From: Ruegeria arenilitoris | GTDB taxonomy: Bacteria; Pseudomonadota; Alphaproteobacteria; Rhodobacterales; Rhodobacteraceae | Reading direction: 5' to 3' | Length of the DNA stretch: 64,000 nt | Assembly (NCBI RefSeq): GCF_013030985.1 | Contig: NZ_WPYP01000016.1 | Span: forward strand, 1-64,000 | Part shown: piece after piece, positions 60,789 to 64,000 of the stretch | Position numbering within the stretch: the stretch's first letter is position 1 | How the letters are laid out: each line of letters begins with the position of its first letter | Notes under the pieces: model-generated | Database searches by the model: none | What the model was told of the DNA's origin: nothing | What the model saw: only the letters and a program-made list of their open reading frames with translations | Program-made: the position numbers and the translations under genes

Positions 60789-62165
60789 ATGAAAAGACTA
60801 ATGAAACGCTCAAACATAGTATCTGGGGCAGCGTTTACCACAGCGTTATATGCAGCAGTGGTGATACTGCTTTCCGTTACAGCATTGGCATTTTTGACAT
60901 TCGAAAGAATTCGTGGCGACCTGCAGCGGGAAATGGACTCGTTGTTGATCGACGAAATGCGTTTCATTCAGGAAATTCTGGACGACAACGACAACGATTC
61001 CGATGTCGTACAAGCGATCGATGATGCGACCCTCTGGTTGCCGTTCGACACCAGTTTGATCGGCCTGTTCGATAGCCAAGGGACGCGTCTGGCTGGAAAC
61101 ATCGATAATTACCCCTCCTTTCGAGGTTGGGGAGAAATTGAAGATGACGGCATAAATCTGGGCGGTGAAAAACGTATCCATCGGGTAAATGTGCAAACCT
61201 ACCGTGGCTTTGTAATCGTGGTTGGTCGCGATCTTGCATTTGTGAAAAGCACACTTCGTTCGTTGGCATGGTCCTTGGTCGCAATCGGATTTGGAGCAAC
61301 GTTGTGCACTTTGTTAGTTGGGTACGTCTCCAGCATAAGGACATATCGCAAACTCGATCAAATTGCGAAGACGCTGAACAAAGTCTCTAAAGGTGAAGTA
61401 AAAGCGAGGCTTTCAGTCGGCAAAAACAACGATCAGATAGACCGGGTTGCACGGCTGATGAACGGCCATCTCGACAACCTGACAGCATTGATGTCAACGA
61501 CTCGATCGGCCGCTGCCGCCATTGCGCATGATCTGAAAAACCCGCTCACTCATGCTTATATCGCGCTCCAGGAAGCGAAGGATTCCCTACAATCAGATGG
61601 TCAATCTTTAGAGCCGATTGACAAAATTCAATCTGAACTTGATCGTCTCAAATGGACCTTCGAAACAGTTTTACGGATCAACCGTATCGAAGAAGGTAAC
61701 AGTCCCAAAGCTTTCAGCTATCTGAATTTGAACAGACTGGGTCGAGAAGCAGTTGAGAACATGATACCACTTGCGGAAGTTAAGGGCCAAAGTCTCAGTT
61801 TTGTAGAGAACCCGTCAGGACGTACACTAATCGAAGGCGATGAAGGTATGCTGAAACAGCTTTGTGCAAACCTTTTGCAGAACTCAATCGATCACTGCCC
61901 GCAACATTCCAATGTTCGCCTGACCGTTGAACAAGATGAAAACACCATTACGCTCTCGGTTGTTGACGATGGCCCCGGCGTTCCCGAAAACACACTGGGT
62001 AAGCTTTTTGTTCCGTTTTATAAGCTTGAAAGCGAGCGAAGCAGTGTTGGCAATGGTTTGGGTTTAGCACTGGTGAAGGCAATTGCAGACCATCATTCAG
62101 CGCTCTTGACGGCTACAAACAATTCACCTGGGTTGGCAGTTTCTATTCAATTTGAAGTTGCGTAG
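60789..62165 (+). CDS. Sensor histidine kinase
   Basis: A 458-residue kinase similar in plan to that at 58489. Two membrane segments (about residues 10-36 and 155-182) with a short periplasmic sensor rich in Asp, HAMP (LDQIAKTLNKVSKGEVKARL), and H-box AAAIAHDLKNPLTHAY with His247. The ATPase motifs are LCANLLQNSIDHCPQ, VVDDGPGVPENT and GNGLGLALVKAIA. It is an orphan, with no response regulator of its own adjacent. It may feed the regulator at 57825 or cross-phosphorylate with the His-less relative. The ATG at 60789 has no good ribosome site but opens the first membrane segment. Confidence 0.9.
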   Translation: MKRLMKRSNIVSGAAFTTALYAAVVILLSVTALAFLTFERIRGDLQREMDSLLIDEMRFIQEILDDNDNDSDVVQAIDDATLWLPFDTSLIGLFDSQGTRLAGNIDNYPSFRGWGEIEDDGINLGGEKRIHRVNVQTYRGFVIVVGRDLAFVKSTLRSLAWSLVAIGFGATLCTLLVGYVSSIRTYRKLDQIAKTLNKVSKGEVKARLSVGKNNDQIDRVARLMNGHLDNLTALMSTTRSAAAAIAHDLKNPLTHAYIALQEAKDSLQSDGQSLEPIDKIQSELDRLKWTFETVLRINRIEEGNSPKAFSYLNLNRLGREAVENMIPLAEVKGQSLSFVENPSGRTLIEGDEGMLKQLCANLLQNSIDHCPQHSNVRLTVEQDENTITLSVVDDGPGVPENTLGKLFVPFYKLESERSSVGNGLGLALVKAIADHHSALLTATNNSPGLAVSIQFEVA

Positions 62166-62349
62166 CGGCTTATCAAATATTGTTTGGCGTGCTGCGTTCT
62201 CTTGCACAGAATGGGCAAGAAAACTCTGTGAGAGTCTTTTTTTCAAGTCCTGAGATCGCTCAGGAACCGGAGCAAGGGTATTCGACCCTCCACAAATCGT
62301 AGGCCTCTTCACTGGTGCTACCTCTCCGACGGATCCACAAACGAAGTAT

Positions 62350-62739
62350 TCAGCTCAAACGATATGCGCCGCCCCCAGACCAGCCTTCGACATAGAACCT
62401 GTCGAGGCGCAGATGGTCCGCCGGTTCCGCGATATCGCTCGGCCAGTCTTGCAGTGTTCTATCTGGATCTGGGTCGGAATGGCCGTGACCAGGTCGATCC
62501 ACCGAGATGAAGCGAACACCTATTCGGTGTAGCATTGCCTCGTCACCTGGCCATTCCAGCCGAGATCCGCCGGACCCATTTGAGTGAACGACAGCTACTC
62601 CATTGGTAGGTCTATATTGCGCAAAGGTAAGCGTTCTGCCATCGGAAAGGCGCAAGTCTGATACTCCCGATAACACGAGGGGTAAAAGTACCGAATTGCC
62701 GATTGAGAACAAAACACTTCTATTGGATCGAAGCCGCAA
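62350..62739 (-). pseudogene. Truncated alpha/beta hydrolase
   Basis: The frame shows the N-terminal half of an alpha/beta hydrolase: LSDGRTLTFAQYRPTNGVAV, the oxyanion region VVHSNGSGGSRLEW, ISVDRPGHGHSDPDPDRTL, and the nucleophile elbow VEGWSGGGAYRLS. It then stops at once. The catalytic Asp and His regions and about half of the fold are missing. No recognisable continuation is seen downstream in another frame. It is best read as a decayed fragment, not a functional enzyme. Confidence 0.7.
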
Positions 62740-63077
62740 TCCATGGCCTCAGTAGTTCCCAAATAACTGCGAAATCCAGCAATGCTATCAAAAGTTCTCG
62801 GATCGGCGCATGTCTGGATTTGGATTGCCTACGGACACAGTGGCGGCAAACACGAACGGCGGGTTTGTCTGCTCAACGGCTATTTACCAACAGGTTTTGA
62901 ACGTCCAGAATGTTCAGTTCACTACCTGCTACACGTGCGAAGCCCTAAAAGTTGGTGAACGGCCGGATAGGGCTCTAAAGACCTGTTTGAGATCGCTGCA
63001 CATTGTGCAAGTGCCCGGTTTAGGTCAAATTCAGGGGCGCACTTGAATTATCCCTAATTAGGGATATATCACGCGAT
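62740..63077. other. Region upstream of the MarR gene
   Basis: About 340 bases with no supported gene. The last 30 bases hold the 18-bp palindrome that probably is the MarR-type operator and the promoter of the downstream genes. Confidence 0.5.
63049..63066. promoter_or_regulatory. Perfect 18-bp palindrome (likely MarR operator)
   Basis: TATCCCTAATTAGGGATA reads the same on both strands and lies 12 bases upstream of the MarR-family start. It covers the likely -10 region, so the product should repress its own gene and the membrane protein and following gene by binding here. Confidence 0.75.
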
Positions 63078-63521
63078 ATGAAGCACGAAAATCACACCCG
63101 AGAAAATCAAGCGCTAGTGCTGGCCCTGCTGCGCAGTCAGCAATTGTTCATGCGCGCCATGGTATCAGCGTTTCGTTCGGCAGGCCTGACCGCACCGCAA
63201 TGGGACGCTCTGGAGACACTTAGCAACAAGGGTCCGCTTTCAATTAACGATCTGATGCAGCTGACACTGTCTACATCCGGCAATCTGGATGTGGTTGTCA
63301 AAAACCTGATTCAAGCCGGATGGGTGGAAAAGAGTGTCGATGAAACCGACAGACGGGCGCGTGTTCTGTTACTGACCGCAGCCGGGCGCCAAAAAGTGGC
63401 CGAATTTCGGCCACTCCACAATCAAGCTCTGGAACAGATTTTTGGTGGTCTCAGCGTGCAGGACAAACGCCAGACGATCAAGACACTCAACCAACTCCGA
63501 AAAAAACTGCCTCAACCTTAG
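63078..63521 (+). CDS. MarR-family transcriptional regulator
   Basis: A 147-residue winged-helix regulator. The helical dimer region is followed by the HTH SINDLMQLTLSTSGNLDVVV, with a recognition helix and wing VEKSVDETDRRARVLLLTAA typical of MarR proteins (DxRxxRVxLT). No Cys is present, so thiol sensing is unlikely; a small aromatic or similar ligand is more usual. ATG 63078 follows the palindromic operator, with no classic ribosome site, so a leaderless or near-leaderless message is possible. It is followed after 11 bases by a small membrane protein gene in the same direction. Confidence 0.93.
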   Translation: MKHENHTRENQALVLALLRSQQLFMRAMVSAFRSAGLTAPQWDALETLSNKGPLSINDLMQLTLSTSGNLDVVVKNLIQAGWVEKSVDETDRRARVLLLTAAGRQKVAEFRPLHNQALEQIFGGLSVQDKRQTIKTLNQLRKKLPQP

Positions 63522-63532
63522 AAAGTCGTAAC

Positions 63533-63910
63533 ATGCCCAACAAAACATTCCTGACCGTGCATGGCGTGATTTACATGTTTTTCGCGCTCGCGCTGTTCTT
63601 TGCCCCGGCCATCCTCTGGCCGAACTACGGCCTGCAATTAAACGACCAATACGCTGTGTTCCTGTCACAGCATAACTCGATATTTCTGTGCGGTATTGGG
63701 ATCATCAGCTTCCTGTTTCGGGACGTTGAACACGGCAGTGAAGCCGCTCTCGCCATTCTTACGGGATTGATGTGGACCAATCTACTTGGCGTCCTCATCA
63801 CGCTTTATGCCTGCCTGACAGGGGTTTTCACCGGGTTTGGTTGGTCTGACCCCCTCTTCTTCGCCTTGCTTGCGGTCTTGTGCTTCTTCCAGCTCGGAAA
63901 AAACCGCTGA
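63533..63910 (+). CDS. Small membrane protein (four hydrophobic segments)
   Basis: A 125-residue integral membrane protein with four hydrophobic segments: VIYMFFALALFFAPAILWP, IFLCGIGIISFLF, MWTNLLGVLITLYACLTGVF and PLFFALLAVLCFFQLG. It has short loops and a basic end. No catalytic motif is visible, and no family is recognised with certainty. It lies 11 bases after the MarR gene and 30 before the next gene, so the three should be cotranscribed under the palindrome. A MarR-linked membrane partner of a following enzyme or pump is plausible. Confidence 0.8.
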   Translation: MPNKTFLTVHGVIYMFFALALFFAPAILWPNYGLQLNDQYAVFLSQHNSIFLCGIGIISFLFRDVEHGSEAALAILTGLMWTNLLGVLITLYACLTGVFTGFGWSDPLFFALLAVLCFFQLGKNR

Positions 63911-63940
63911 ACCTTCTCAAACTCACAAAGGAAACTGAAC

Positions 63941-64000
63941 ATGAGTACGCTGAAGATCTGGGACCTGCATATGACCTATGATGGTCCGATCACCGAAGAA
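63941..64000 (+). CDS. Start of an unidentified gene (partial)
   Basis: The first 20 codons (MSTLKIWDLHMTYDGPITEE) run off the window end. ATG 63941 follows CAAAGGAAACTGAAC, a good ribosome site, so a real gene starts here. Too little is visible to name it. Confidence 0.6.
   Translation, partial: MSTLKIWDLHMTYDGPITEE

Noticed and set aside
1..64000. CRISPR arrays, rRNA and tRNA genes
   Set aside because: No regularly spaced repeats and no cloverleaf or rRNA sequence seen on reading.

Overview
The window looks like a chromosome segment of a marine Rhodobacteraceae (Roseobacter-group) alphaproteobacterium. This rests on a complete Sox thiosulfate-oxidation locus in alphaproteobacterial order, an ALA synthase (C4 haem pathway), a Tor trimethylamine N-oxide (TMAO) system, a BCCT transporter and twin-arginine or Sec leaders on many periplasmic redox proteins. 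Assignments come from reading motifs and gene order; no database search was run.

Layout. 1-3.8 kb: the end of a BCCT transporter with its terminator, then a leftward pair (DUF3726-like protein plus an unrecognised 566-residue protein) and a LysR regulator. 4.2-13.4 kb: a TMAO respiration block, torT < > torS, torR <, then torA-moaA-pseudoazurin-like-carboxymuconolactone decarboxylase-like. TorA carries an extra C-terminal CxxCH haem domain and no torC or torD is present. 13.4-14.3 kb: a decayed IS6-family copy. 14.3-28.1 kb: stress and energy genes (two universal stress proteins, formate/nitrite channel, three-gene ABC exporter, Hsp20, FHA-type serine protease, MFS and APC transporters, cytochrome c, phasin-like protein). 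Five FNR/CRP-family-like 14-mers lie in promoter regions here and at torA, which suggests shared low-oxygen control.

28.2-45.6 kb: sulfur oxidation. After an oxidoreductase remnant come two metallo-beta-lactamase-fold proteins (SoxG/SoxH type), a YeeE/YedE permease, an ALA synthase, a DUF302 protein, and then, leftward from 43.6 kb, soxV-W-X-Y-Z-A-B-C-D-E-F. The divergent soxS-soxR-soxT runs rightward. SoxYZ carries the sulfur substrate, SoxXA loads it, SoxB hydrolyses sulfate off, SoxCD oxidises the sulfane, SoxV/W/S supply thiol reductant and SoxR is the persulfide-responsive repressor.

45.6-56.5 kb: an accessory island with three paralogous exported caspase-fold proteins. Each carries peptidoglycan-binding-type repeats and a variable C-terminal domain, C-type-lectin-like in one of them. 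A CHASE2 adenylate cyclase and a DUF928-type protein lie among them. The island is bounded on the left by an IS6-type end remnant and on the right by an intact IS6-family element. This is the best candidate for an undescribed system. 56.8-64 kb: a roadblock/LC7-like protein, a response regulator, two related histidine kinases (one lacking its phospho-accepting histidine), a truncated alpha/beta hydrolase, a MarR regulator with an 18-bp palindrome upstream, a small membrane protein and the start of one more gene.
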